This document shows, one piece after another, positions 26,465-34,860 of a stretch of DNA of 64,000 nucleotides. The stretch comes from Actinomycetes bacterium. Its GTDB lineage: Bacteria > Actinomycetota > Actinomycetes > Propionibacteriales > Nocardioidaceae. The notes below the pieces were generated by a model. That model was not told where the DNA came from and did no database searches. It saw only the letters and a list, made by a program, of their open reading frames with translations. The stretch lies in NCBI GenBank assembly GCA_023460975.1, contig JAEWOG010000020.1:1-64000 (forward strand). The letters run 5' to 3'. The translations under genes were made by a program, and so were the position numbers. Within the stretch, counting starts at the first letter, position 1; the number at the start of each line of letters is the position of its first letter.

Positions 26465-28951
26465 ATGGCACGACGCACCACGCAGCCCCCGCTCCCGGAC
26501 GACTTCGAGGAGCACATCCTCGACACAGACATCCGGGACGAGATGCAGTCGTCCTTCCTGGAGTACGCCTACTCCGTCATCTACTCGCGCGCCCTCCCGG
26601 ACGCGCGCGACGGTCTCAAGCCGGTGCAGCGACGCATCCTGTTCACCGCCGACGACATGGGGCTGCGGCCCCAGCGGGGGCACGTCAAGAGCGCCCGCGT
26701 CGTCGGCGAGGTGATGGGCCGACTCCACCCGCACGGCGACGGCGCGATCTACGACGCGCTGGTCCGCATGGCGCAGCCGTGGTCGATGCGGCTGGGCATG
26801 ATCGACGGGCACGGCAACTTCGGCTCCCCCGACGACCCGCCCGCGGCCATGAGGTACACCGAGTGCCGCATGGCCCCGGCCGCGCTGGCCATGACCGCCT
26901 CGATCGACGAGGACACCGTCGACTTCAAGCCCAACTACGACTCCCGCGAGTACGAGCCCGTCGTCCTTCCCGCGGCCATCCCCAATCTGCTGGTCAACGG
27001 CAGCGCGGGCATCGCGGTCGGCATGGCCACCAACATCGCGCCCCACAACCTCGTGGAGGTCGTCCAGGCGCTGCGCCACCTCATCACGCACCCCAAGGCG
27101 AGCCTCGACGACCTGATGCGCTTCATCCCTGGGCCTGACCTGCCCACCGGAGGCAAGATCGTGGGGCTCGACGGCGTGCGCGACGCGTACGAATCGGGCC
27201 GCGGCACCTTCAAGATGCGCGCGAGCGCCCGCATCGAGAACGTCACCCCCCGCCGCAAGGGCATCGTGGTCACCGAACTCCCGTACGGCGTGGGCACCGA
27301 GCGCGTCGTCGAGCGCATCAAGACCCTGGTGGTCTCCAAGAAGATCCAGGGCATCTCGGACATCAAGGAGCTGACCGACCTCACCGACGGCGAGAACCAG
27401 CTGCGGCTGGTGATCGAGGTCAAGAACGGCTTCGTGCCGGAGGCGTTGCTCGAGCAGCTCTACAAGCTGACCCCCATGGAGGACTCCTTCGGCATCAACG
27501 CCGTCGCGCTGGTCGATGGGCAGCCGCGCACGCTCGGCCTCAAGGAGATGCTGGAGGTGTTCCTGGCGCACCGCTTCGACGTGGTGCGGCGTCGCTCGGC
27601 GTTCCGTCGCCAGAAGGCGCTCGATCGGCTGCACCTGGTCGAGGGTCTACTCATCGCCATCCTCGACATCGACGAGGTCATCCAGCTCATCCGTTCCTCG
27701 GAGAACGCCGCGGCGGCCAAGGAACGCCTCATCGCGGTCTTCGAGCTCTCGGAGATCCAGGCCGAGTACATCCTCGACATGCCGTTGCGCCGCCTCACGA
27801 AGTTCTCCAAGCTCGAGCTCGAGAAGGAGAAGTCCGAGCTCCAGGACACGATCGACGGGCTGGACGCGATCCTCGGCGACGACAAGATGCTGCGCAAGGT
27901 GGTCTCCGACGAGCTCGCCCAGGTCGCCAAGGAGCACGGGACGCCGCGCCGGACGGTCCTGCTCGCCTCTGCCGGGACCACCGTGACCGCGGCGGCCGCC
28001 ACGCCACTCGAGGTGGCCGACGACCCGTGTTTCGCGTACCTCTCCTCCGGCGGCCTGCTCGCCCGTACGAGTGGGGTCGAGGCCGTGGGCCACGGCGAGA
28101 CGCGAGCCAACCACGACGTCGTGGTGTCCGCGGTCCGCACCTCTGCCCGCGCGGAGGTGGGAGTGGTCACCTCGGCGGGCCGGGTCATCAAGGTCAACGT
28201 GCTCGACATGCCCGAGCTGCCGGACTCCGCCAACGACCCCAACCTCCAGGGCGGGCTGCCCCTCAGCGAGATCGTCGCGCTGGCTCCCAAGGAGCGCGCG
28301 CTGGCCCTGACCAGCCTGCCCACTGAAGGCCCGGGGCTGGCCCTGGGCACGCGCAACGGCGTGGTCAAGCGTGTGAATCCCGAAGTGCTCGGCCGCGACG
28401 AGTGGGAGGTGATCGGCCTCAAGGACGGCGACGAGGTGGTCGGTGCGCTCGACCTGCGCACGGGTGAGGAGACCCTGTGCTTCATCACCTCCGACGCCCA
28501 ACTGCTGCACTTCACCGCGGACGCCGTACGTCCCCAGGGGCGCTCCGGCGGCGGCATCGCCGGCGTACGACTCTCGGGTGGCGCCAAGGTGACGTTCTTC
28601 GGCGCCTTCGATCCCGCCCAGGCCGTCGTGGTCACGGTGTCGGGCTCATCGACCGCGCTGCCGGGCACGGAGTCGGGTGCGGTCAAGGTCGCCCCGTTCT
28701 CCGAGTACCCGAGCAAGGGTCGCGGCACCGGCGGTGTGCGCAGCCACCGGTTCCTCAAGAACGAGGACACTCTCCTGCTGGCGTGGGCGGGTCCGGGTCC
28801 CGCGCGCGGCGCGGCAGCGAGCGGCGCTCCTCTCGAACTGCCCGACGCGACCGGGCGCCGCGACGGCTCGGGGGTGCCGCTGCCCCAGCCGATGGCCGCG
28901 GTCGCGTCGCCTGTCGTTCACCAGGTGGGCCCGGTCGATGTGGAAGGGTGA
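26465..28951 (+). CDS. parC: DNA topoisomerase IV subunit A (GyrA/ParC family)
   Basis: The cleavage subunit of a type IIA topoisomerase, 828 residues. The catalytic tyrosine is Y131 in RYTECRMAP. The winged-helix region has LHPHGDGAIYDAL, where the E. coli GyrA Ser83 position is glycine and the Asp87 equivalent is kept. A C-terminal beta-pinwheel follows (about 500-810) but the gyrase-specific QRRGGKG box is absent, which favours topoisomerase IV over gyrase. The matching ATPase subunit is the minus-strand gene at 32189-34261. GGGAG lies nine bases before the ATG. The C-terminus overlaps nothing, but the lipoprotein gene starts five bases after the stop. Confidence 0.93.
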   Translation: MARRTTQPPLPDDFEEHILDTDIRDEMQSSFLEYAYSVIYSRALPDARDGLKPVQRRILFTADDMGLRPQRGHVKSARVVGEVMGRLHPHGDGAIYDALVRMAQPWSMRLGMIDGHGNFGSPDDPPAAMRYTECRMAPAALAMTASIDEDTVDFKPNYDSREYEPVVLPAAIPNLLVNGSAGIAVGMATNIAPHNLVEVVQALRHLITHPKASLDDLMRFIPGPDLPTGGKIVGLDGVRDAYESGRGTFKMRASARIENVTPRRKGIVVTELPYGVGTERVVERIKTLVVSKKIQGISDIKELTDLTDGENQLRLVIEVKNGFVPEALLEQLYKLTPMEDSFGINAVALVDGQPRTLGLKEMLEVFLAHRFDVVRRRSAFRRQKALDRLHLVEGLLIAILDIDEVIQLIRSSENAAAAKERLIAVFELSEIQAEYILDMPLRRLTKFSKLELEKEKSELQDTIDGLDAILGDDKMLRKVVSDELAQVAKEHGTPRRTVLLASAGTTVTAAAATPLEVADDPCFAYLSSGGLLARTSGVEAVGHGETRANHDVVVSAVRTSARAEVGVVTSAGRVIKVNVLDMPELPDSANDPNLQGGLPLSEIVALAPKERALALTSLPTEGPGLALGTRNGVVKRVNPEVLGRDEWEVIGLKDGDEVVGALDLRTGEETLCFITSDAQLLHFTADAVRPQGRSGGGIAGVRLSGGAKVTFFGAFDPAQAVVVTVSGSSTALPGTESGAVKVAPFSEYPSKGRGTGGVRSHRFLKNEDTLLLAWAGPGPARGAAASGAPLELPDATGRRDGSGVPLPQPMAAVASPVVHQVGPVDVEG

Positions 28952-28955
28952 CGCC

Positions 28956-29657
28956 ATGGCTTCGACCCAGCGCTCCCTGGTCCGTCTCCTCGCCGCCGCC
29001 GCACTGACCCTCAGCGTGGCCGGCTGCTCCGGGGACGGCGGTTCGTCGTCCGGTTCCGTCGATGAGGTCCTCAGCGACGCGGCGCAGACCCTGTCGCAGA
29101 CCGAGGGCGTCTCGCTCGACCTGGCCACCAAGGCCCTGCCCAGCGGGGTCGCGGGGATCACGCGAGCCACCGGCGTGGTGACGTCGGCTCCGGCGTTCGA
29201 GGGCGAGTTGACGGTCATGTACGGCGGCATCAACGCCAACGTGCCCTTGATCGCCGTGGACGGCACCGTCTACGCGCAACTGCCCTTCACGCCGTCCTTC
29301 GACGAGGTGGACCCCAGCGAGTACGGCGCCCCCGACCCGTCCACCTTGATCGCAGCCGACTCCGGGTTCCCGGCACTGCTCGACGAGACCTCCGAGGCGA
29401 CGAAGGGCGATGAGGTCCGCGGCGGCGAGAACAACTCCGAGGTGCTGACCACCTACTCCGGCACCGTCCCCGGGTCGGCGATGAGCGCGATCATCCCGAG
29501 TGCCACCGGTGACTTCGACGTCGAGTGGCAGATCGCCGACTCGGGCGAGCTGCGTTCGGCGGAGCTCACTGGCACCTTCTACCCCGACAGTGAGGAGATG
29601 ACCTACACGGTCACCTTCTCCGACTACGGCACCTCCCAGGAGATCGTCGCCCCATGA
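28956..29657 (+). CDS. lprG: LprG-like lipid-binding lipoprotein (LppX_LprAFG family)
   Basis: An exported 233-residue lipoprotein. The N-terminus is a type II signal peptide with hydrophobic core at about 8-20 and lipobox VAGC (C24), followed by a Ser/Gly-rich linker and a single LppX_LprAFG domain (about 35-233). In mycobacteria LprG carries triacylated glycolipids and works with the MFS pump P55 encoded next to it. Here the next gene overlaps by four bases (ATGA) and encodes a comparable MFS protein, so the pair is recognisable. It starts five bases after parC, an association I do not think is functional. Confidence 0.88.
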   Translation: MASTQRSLVRLLAAAALTLSVAGCSGDGGSSSGSVDEVLSDAAQTLSQTEGVSLDLATKALPSGVAGITRATGVVTSAPAFEGELTVMYGGINANVPLIAVDGTVYAQLPFTPSFDEVDPSEYGAPDPSTLIAADSGFPALLDETSEATKGDEVRGGENNSEVLTTYSGTVPGSAMSAIIPSATGDFDVEWQIADSGELRSAELTGTFYPDSEEMTYTVTFSDYGTSQEIVAP

Positions 29658-31420
29658 CCCGCGCCGCCGGGACTCCGGTGACCCGGTGGCTGCTGTGGCT
29701 CGCCGCGGCGGCGGTCTGCTTCGCGGCCGCCGACACGTACGTGGTCGTGCTCGCGCTGCCGGACATGATGAGCAGCGCCGGGATCCCGATCGACGAGCTG
29801 CAGCGAGCGGCACCGATCATCTCCGGCTTCTTGCTGGGGTACGTCGCGATGCTGCCGCTCATCGGCCGCATCGCGGACCTGCGTGGGCGCGTACCAGTGC
29901 TGGTGCTGTCGCTGATCCTGTTCGCCTTCGGTTCCCTGGTCACGACGTTGGCCTACGACATGCCCAGCATGGTCACCGGACGGTTCCTGCAGGGCATCGG
30001 CGGCGGCGGGCTCGTGCCCGCGACCTTGGCGCTGGTCGCCGACCTCTACCCGGCCGACAAGCGCGGCGTGCCGCTCGGCGTCGTCTCGGCGGTGCAGGAG
30101 CTGGGCTCGGTGCTGGGGCCGCTGTTCGGCGCCCTGGTGCTGGCCGTCGGCGACTGGCGGGCGATCTTTGCGATCAACACGGCTGTCGGTCTGGTCCTCG
30201 CGGCCGCGATCGCTTCCCTCGCGAAGGGCTCGCGTGAGACCGGCTCCCCCGACGGGGCCACGCCCGTGCGGTGGTACCGCGACGGCATCGGCCTCAGCCT
30301 CCTTGCGTTGTGGCTGGTGGCGTGTGGTGTCGTGATGGTGCGTCCCGGGCCGATGATGCGCGACGTCACGGTGGGACAGATCTTCATCCCCTTCGCGGGC
30401 AACGGTCGCTGGCTCACACCCGCAGGCGTGGTGACGCTCGCCCTGGGCGTGGGCCTGATCGCGTGGTTGTGGTTCTCGCCTCGCCCGTTCGTCGACCTGC
30501 GTGGGTGGCTGCGCAGCCTCCTCGACGCCGATCTGGTCGGGGCCCTGTGGCTCGCCGTTGCCCTCGGCGGCATCATCTTGGCCTTCGCCACCGCCGATCC
30601 ACAGATCCAGGTGTTCTCCTCCAGCGGTCTGTGGTTCCTGGCTGGGAGTGCGCTGGCCAGCATCGTGTTCTGGTGGCACGTGCGGCGTACCGCCACGCCC
30701 CTGATCCCACCGGGGGCACTGGCGAAGACACCGGCCTGGGGTGCGCTGGTGGTCAGCTTCTTCATCGGTGCGGCCCTCATCGCGGCGCTCATCGACATTC
30801 CTCTGTTCGCCCGCACCACCGTCTACCCGGACTCCCAGTTGGCGGCGGCGCTGGTGCTCGTACGCTTCCTCGTCGCCCTGCCGATCGGGGCCGTGGCTGG
30901 CGGGTACCTCATCCGACGCATCGCGCCGGGGCCGGTCACCGCCTTCGGCATGCTGCTCGCCGCGATCGGGTTCGTCCTGATGACCCGGTGGGGGCTGACC
31001 ACGCTGGAGGAGCCCGTCGCCAATGTCGCGTTGGTCGTCGGCGGCCTCGGCTTCGGGCTCGCTCTGGCACCCGTCAACGCCGCGCTGCTGGCGTACACCG
31101 ACGACGCCGTGCACGGTGTCGCGAGCGCCTTCGTGGTGGTCGCTCGCATGGTCGGCATGTTGGTCGGGATCTCGGCCCTGACGACGATCGGGTTGCGGCG
31201 CTACTACGCCGAGCAGGGCGAGGTGCCGCCCGTCAAGGAGGTCTGCGACGGGGCCAGTCGGTGCAAGGAGTTCTCCGACCTGCTCCGCCTGGCGGGCATC
31301 GCCCAGGAGCACGCGGTCTTCTGGGGCGCCGCCGGGTGTGCCGTCGCGGCAGCCATCGCGGCGCTGGTCTGCTTTCGGCGCGTGCCGCCCACGACGCTCG
31401 CCGCACGCGACCTGTGGTGA
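29654..31420 (+). CDS. P55-like MFS lipid/drug exporter partner of LprG
   Basis: A 588-residue membrane protein of the DHA2-type MFS with about 14 hydrophobic segments. Motif A is GRIADLRGR after segment 2, and GRFLQGIGGGGLVPATLALVADLYP matches the conserved segments 4-5 region. The insert after the first half (about 190-290) contains charged loops. By analogy with Rv1410c (P55), it would move lipids from the membrane to LprG or export drugs. Overlap with the lipoprotein gene by ATGA shows coupling. Confidence 0.88.
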   Translation: MTRAAGTPVTRWLLWLAAAAVCFAAADTYVVVLALPDMMSSAGIPIDELQRAAPIISGFLLGYVAMLPLIGRIADLRGRVPVLVLSLILFAFGSLVTTLAYDMPSMVTGRFLQGIGGGGLVPATLALVADLYPADKRGVPLGVVSAVQELGSVLGPLFGALVLAVGDWRAIFAINTAVGLVLAAAIASLAKGSRETGSPDGATPVRWYRDGIGLSLLALWLVACGVVMVRPGPMMRDVTVGQIFIPFAGNGRWLTPAGVVTLALGVGLIAWLWFSPRPFVDLRGWLRSLLDADLVGALWLAVALGGIILAFATADPQIQVFSSSGLWFLAGSALASIVFWWHVRRTATPLIPPGALAKTPAWGALVVSFFIGAALIAALIDIPLFARTTVYPDSQLAAALVLVRFLVALPIGAVAGGYLIRRIAPGPVTAFGMLLAAIGFVLMTRWGLTTLEEPVANVALVVGGLGFGLALAPVNAALLAYTDDAVHGVASAFVVVARMVGMLVGISALTTIGLRRYYAEQGEVPPVKEVCDGASRCKEFSDLLRLAGIAQEHAVFWGAAGCAVAAAIAALVCFRRVPPTTLAARDLW

Positions 31421-31444
31421 TCGCCCCCGGTCCTGCGCTCCGAT

Positions 31445-31479
31445 ACGCCGTCCGGCGTCACGAACACCGTCGTTAGACT
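31445..31479 (+). promoter_or_regulatory. Promoter of carbonic anhydrase gene with palindrome
   Basis: A -10 TAGACT at 31474-31479 lies six bases before GTG 31486. ACGCCGTCCGGCGT (31445-31458), 6-base perfect arms around TC, covers the expected -35 position. It may be an operator or a weak terminator of the MFS gene. Confidence 0.5.
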
Positions 31480-31485
31480 GGCGTC

Positions 31486-31980
31486 GTGGACGACTTCAGC
31501 GACCTTCTGGAGGCGAACCGCGCGTTCGCCGAGACCTTCGACCAGGCCGGCTTCGACGGCATCGCGCGTTCGGGCGTGGCGATCGTGACGTGCATGGACT
31601 CGCGCATCAAGCCGCTCGAGATGCTGGGCCTGAGCTACGGCGACGCCAAGATCTTCCGCAACCCGGGGGGCCGGATCACGCCGCAGGCCCTCACCGCGCT
31701 GGTTCTGGGAACCCACCTGCTCAACGTGAGCCGCATCCTCGTCGTGCCGCACACCCGCTGCGCCATGGCGTCGAGCTCCGAGGACGAGCTGCACCGCAAG
31801 ATCGAGGCCTCTGCCGGCCAGGACGCCACCTGGCTCGACCTGGGCGCCGTGGAGAACCAGGAGCGCGCCCTCGCCGAGGACGTGCACAAGGTGCGTTCCC
31901 ACCCGCTGATCCCCGAGGGCACGTTCGTGGGCGGCTTCATCTACGACGTCGACACCGGCCTGCTCGCCCAGAAGGCCTGA
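31486..31980 (+). CDS. Beta-carbonic anhydrase
   Basis: Interconverts CO2 and bicarbonate in the cytosol. Zinc ligands of the beta class are visible: C36 in VTCMDSR with D38 and R40 as the conserved dyad, then H89 and C92 in VVPHTRC. At 164 residues it is one of the short beta-carbonic anhydrases common in actinobacteria. The GTG start has a leaderless-type -10 and no ribosome site. A long intergenic hairpin element follows before convergent parE. Confidence 0.93.
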   Translation: MDDFSDLLEANRAFAETFDQAGFDGIARSGVAIVTCMDSRIKPLEMLGLSYGDAKIFRNPGGRITPQALTALVLGTHLLNVSRILVVPHTRCAMASSSEDELHRKIEASAGQDATWLDLGAVENQERALAEDVHKVRSHPLIPEGTFVGGFIYDVDTGLLAQKA

Positions 31981-32015
31981 TCTCGCCGGTTTTCTTTGGG
32001 GGGCTGGCGCCCCTG

Positions 32016-32045
32016 CAGGATCCCCCGCAGATGCGGGGGATCCTG
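32016..32045. repeat. 30-base palindrome between carbonic anhydrase and parE genes
   Basis: CAGGATCCCCCGCA and its exact reverse complement are separated by only GA, giving 14-base perfect arms. A second short stem, CGGGG...CCCCC, lies just after it (32053-32070). The 208-base gap otherwise has no gene. It may be a bidirectional terminator or one copy of a dispersed palindromic element. Confidence 0.8.
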
Positions 32046-32188
32046 AACATCTCGGGGTGTGCAAACCCCCAGAAGTTCAAGACACGCCCACGAGGTTCGC
32101 CCCGCCGACCCACTGGTCCAGACAGCTCGTACGAGTGAGCCGTACGCTGCGCTCGCGCCCTGCCGACCCGGCAGTTGCCGGGGCGGGC

Positions 32189-34261
32189 TCACGCGTCCAG
32201 CGACTCCATGTCGATCTCGTACGCGCCCTGGACGATGAATTCCTTCCGCGGCGCGACGTCGGAGCCCATCAGCAGCTCGAACACCCGGCTGGCGGCCTCG
32301 GCGTCGTCGACGGTCAGTCGGCGCAACGTCCGGTGCCGGGGGTCCATGGTGGTCTCGGCCAGCTGGTCGGCGTCCATCTCCCCGAGGCCCTTGTAACGCT
32401 GCACCGGGTCCTTCCAGCGCACGTTCTTCTTCTTGAGCTCGGCGAGCTTGCGCTGCAGTTCGTCGTCGGAATAGGTGTAGATGTACTTGTCCATCCCCTT
32501 CTTGGGGTTCGACACCTCGATGCGGTGCAGCGGCGGGACGGCCGAGTAGACGCGCCCCGCCGTGACCATCTCGGGCATGTACTTGAAGAACAGCGTGGCC
32601 AGCAGGCAGCGGATGTGCGCGCCGTCGGAGTCGGCGTCGGCCATGAAGATCACGCGGCCGTACCGCGCGGCGTCGAGGTCGAACGTTCGGCCCGAACCCG
32701 CGCCCACGACCTGGATGATGGAGGCGCACTCGGCGTTCTTGAGCATGTCCCCGACGGAAGCCTTCTGGACGTTGAGGATCTTGCCGCGGATGGGCAGCAG
32801 CGCCTGGTACTCGGAGTTGCGAGCCCGCTTGGCAGTACCGAGCGCGGAGTCACCCTCGACGATGAAGAGTTCGGTGCGCTCGGCGTCGGCCGCTCGGCAG
32901 TCAGCGAGCTTGGCCGGCAGGGACGAGGACTCCAGGGCGTTCTTGCGGCGCTGGTTCTCCTTGTGCTGACGCGCGGCGAGACGGGTCTTGGAGGCCCCCA
33001 CGACCTTCTCCATGAGGAGCTTGGCCTGGGCCTTCTCGGCGCGCTTGGTCGAGGTGAGGAAGTTCTTGAGCTCCTTGGCCACGACCCGGCGCACGACCGT
33101 ACGAGCCGCCGGGGTTCCGAGGATCTCCTTGGTCTGCCCCTCGAACTGGGGCTCGGCAAGCCGTACGGTCACCACGGCCGTCAGGCCCTCCAGGACGTCG
33201 TCCTTGATGACGTCGGCGTCGGCGGCCTTGAGCACCTTGGCCGCACGCATGGCGTCGTTGAACGTCTTGGTCAACGCGTTCTCGAACCCGGACACGTGCG
33301 TCCCGCCCTTAGGCGTCGCGATCACGTTGACGAAGGAACGCACAGTCGTGTCGTAGCCCGAGTCCCACCGCACCGCCACGTCGACGAACAGCTCGCGCTC
33401 GACCTCCTGGGGCGTCATGTGCCCCTTGTCGTCGAGCAGCGGAACGGTCTCGGTGAAGGTGTCCGACCCCTGCAACCGCAGGATGTCGGTCACCGCCTCC
33501 CCCGACGAGAGGAAGTCCACGAACTCGGTGATGCCGCCCTCGTGGCGGAACGTCTCCTCGGTCGCCTCCTCGCCGCGCTGGTCACGGATGTGGAGACCGA
33601 GACCCGGCACGATGTACGAGGTCTGGCGCGCCCGCCCCACGAGGCCCTCGAGCTCGAAGCCGGCGTCCTTGGTGAAGATCTGTCGGTCGGGCCAGAACCG
33701 CACCCGGGTGCCGGTCTTGGCCTTCGCGACCCGCTTGCCCTTGCGCGAGAGCCCGGACTGCGGCACAAAGCCCGCCTCGGGGCCCTCTGCGTCGAAGACG
33801 CCGGGGACGCCGCGCTTGAAGGAGATGCCCTGTTCGGCTGGGGAGCGCTCGACGTCGATGTCCATGCGCGCGCTGAGCGCGTTGACCACCGACAGGCCGA
33901 CGCCGTGCAGACCGCCCGTGGCCACGTACGAACCGCCGCCGAACTTGCCGCCGGCGTGCAGCTTGGTCGCAACGACCTCGACGCCGGTCAGGCCCGTCTT
34001 CGGTTCCTTGTCGGTCGGAATGCCTCGCCCGTCGTCGTGAACCTCGACCGAGCCGTCCGGATGCAGGATGATCTCGACGTTGGCCGCGACGCCGGCCAGC
34101 GCCTCGTCGACGCCGTTGTCGATGATCTCCCACAGGCAGTGCATGAGGCCGCGCGTGTCGGTCGAGCCGATGTACATGCCCGGCCGCTTGCGGACGGCCT
34201 CGAGGCCCTCGAGGACCAGCAGGTGGGCCGCGTTGTAGGAGTTGTCTGCCGGTGCTGCCAC
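32189..34261 (-). CDS. parE: DNA topoisomerase IV subunit B (GyrB/ParE family)
   Basis: The ATPase subunit of topoisomerase IV, 690 residues, normal length. GHKL ATPase motifs are EIIDNGVDEAL, DDGRGIP and GGLHGVG in the first 130 residues. The transducer domain follows, then the TOPRIM domain with IVEGDSALGTAKRAR and the metal-binding DADSDGAHIR (about 450-570), and the C-terminal RYKGLGEMDADQL. It starts at an ATG and is divergent from the DUF7455 gene, 335 bases away. The parE, small zinc protein, sigA grouping also occurs in Streptomyces around gyrB2 and hrdB, from memory. Confidence 0.95.
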   Translation of the reverse strand: MAAPADNSYNAAHLLVLEGLEAVRKRPGMYIGSTDTRGLMHCLWEIIDNGVDEALAGVAANVEIILHPDGSVEVHDDGRGIPTDKEPKTGLTGVEVVATKLHAGGKFGGGSYVATGGLHGVGLSVVNALSARMDIDVERSPAEQGISFKRGVPGVFDAEGPEAGFVPQSGLSRKGKRVAKAKTGTRVRFWPDRQIFTKDAGFELEGLVGRARQTSYIVPGLGLHIRDQRGEEATEETFRHEGGITEFVDFLSSGEAVTDILRLQGSDTFTETVPLLDDKGHMTPQEVERELFVDVAVRWDSGYDTTVRSFVNVIATPKGGTHVSGFENALTKTFNDAMRAAKVLKAADADVIKDDVLEGLTAVVTVRLAEPQFEGQTKEILGTPAARTVVRRVVAKELKNFLTSTKRAEKAQAKLLMEKVVGASKTRLAARQHKENQRRKNALESSSLPAKLADCRAADAERTELFIVEGDSALGTAKRARNSEYQALLPIRGKILNVQKASVGDMLKNAECASIIQVVGAGSGRTFDLDAARYGRVIFMADADSDGAHIRCLLATLFFKYMPEMVTAGRVYSAVPPLHRIEVSNPKKGMDKYIYTYSDDELQRKLAELKKKNVRWKDPVQRYKGLGEMDADQLAETTMDPRHRTLRRLTVDDAEAASRVFELLMGSDVAPRKEFIVQGAYEIDMESLDA

Positions 34262-34596
34262 GGACGTCCTGTCGTACGGGGGTGGCCGACCTCACGTCGG
34301 CCCTGTCAGGGATCCCGGTGCGCGAGCACGCGGAACCCCAGCAGGCTACCCGCGGCCACGTCACCAGCGACGCAGGCTCGCCCGTACGGCACCACCCCGG
34401 ACGCAGGACGGTGCGACGCAGGTCACAGTTGGGTCACGGATCGGCACGGCGCGTGCTTGTGAGGACCACAGGGGGAGAATCAAACTGCGTCCCCGAGGGG
34501 GGACGTGATTGGATGGAGGCGTCGGGCACGACAGCGGGAATCTTTGTCCCGGTCGATACGTTGAGCCAGACACCGATGGAAAGAAACGAGGCCACA
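34262..34596. other. 335-base intergenic region between divergent parE and DUF7455 genes
   Basis: It holds no supported gene. Near the parE start, GGCCGAC (34284-34290) and GTCGGCC (34296-34302) form 7-base perfect arms in the parE leader. A SigR-type promoter for the DUF7455 gene lies at 34536-34562. Short plus-strand reading frames across the region lack ribosome sites and recognisable domains. Confidence 0.6.
34536..34562 (+). promoter_or_regulatory. SigR/SigH-type promoter upstream of DUF7455 gene
   Basis: GGGAAT, exactly 18 bases, then GTT. This is the consensus of the oxidative-stress ECF sigma factors SigR (Streptomyces) and SigH (mycobacteria), GGAAT-N18-GTT. Transcription would start near 34569, about 28 bases before the GTG start codon. 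Confidence 0.6.
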
Positions 34597-34800
34597 GTGA
34601 CCACAGCCACTGCCCCCAGTCCCGCAGCCCTGACCGCCAGCGACCGCTGCGACCGTTGCGGCGCCCAGGCCTACCTCCGTGTCGAGCTCCAGACCGGCGG
34701 AGAGCTGCTCTTCTGCGCCCACCACGCCCGCGAGCACGGCGACAAGTTGCGCGAGGTTGCCAGCAACGTCCACGACGAGACGCACAAGCTCAACGACTGA
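34597..34800 (+). CDS. DUF7455 small zinc-knuckle-type protein
   Basis: A 67-residue protein with CDRCGAQ and, 24 residues further on, CAHHAREH, a C-x2-C ... C-x2-H arrangement that should bind zinc. It matches the actinobacterial DUF7455 family, unknown function. The GTG at 34597 is preferred because GAGG lies just upstream and MTTATA-type starts are usual; an ATG at 34576 in the same frame is possible and would add seven residues. A SigR-type promoter lies 35 bases upstream, so it may belong to the thiol-oxidative stress response. A strong terminator follows. Confidence 0.8.
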   Translation: MTTATAPSPAALTASDRCDRCGAQAYLRVELQTGGELLFCAHHAREHGDKLREVASNVHDETHKLND

Positions 34801-34814
34801 CCCTTCACACTTCA

Positions 34815-34846
34815 CGCGGCCCCGCACCCTCAGGTGCGGGGCCGCG
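34815..34846. terminator. Bidirectional terminator between DUF7455 and TetR genes
   Basis: Fourteen-base perfect arms (34815-34828, 34833-34846) around loop CTCA, followed by TTGTGTGT on the plus strand. It lies between convergent genes. Confidence 0.88.
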
Positions 34847-34860
34847 TTGTGTGTCCAGCC

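Noticed and set aside
34252..34596. Longer plus-strand forms of the DUF7455 protein
   Set aside because: They would place the SigR-type promoter within the coding sequence, and the added residues look like untranslated sequence.
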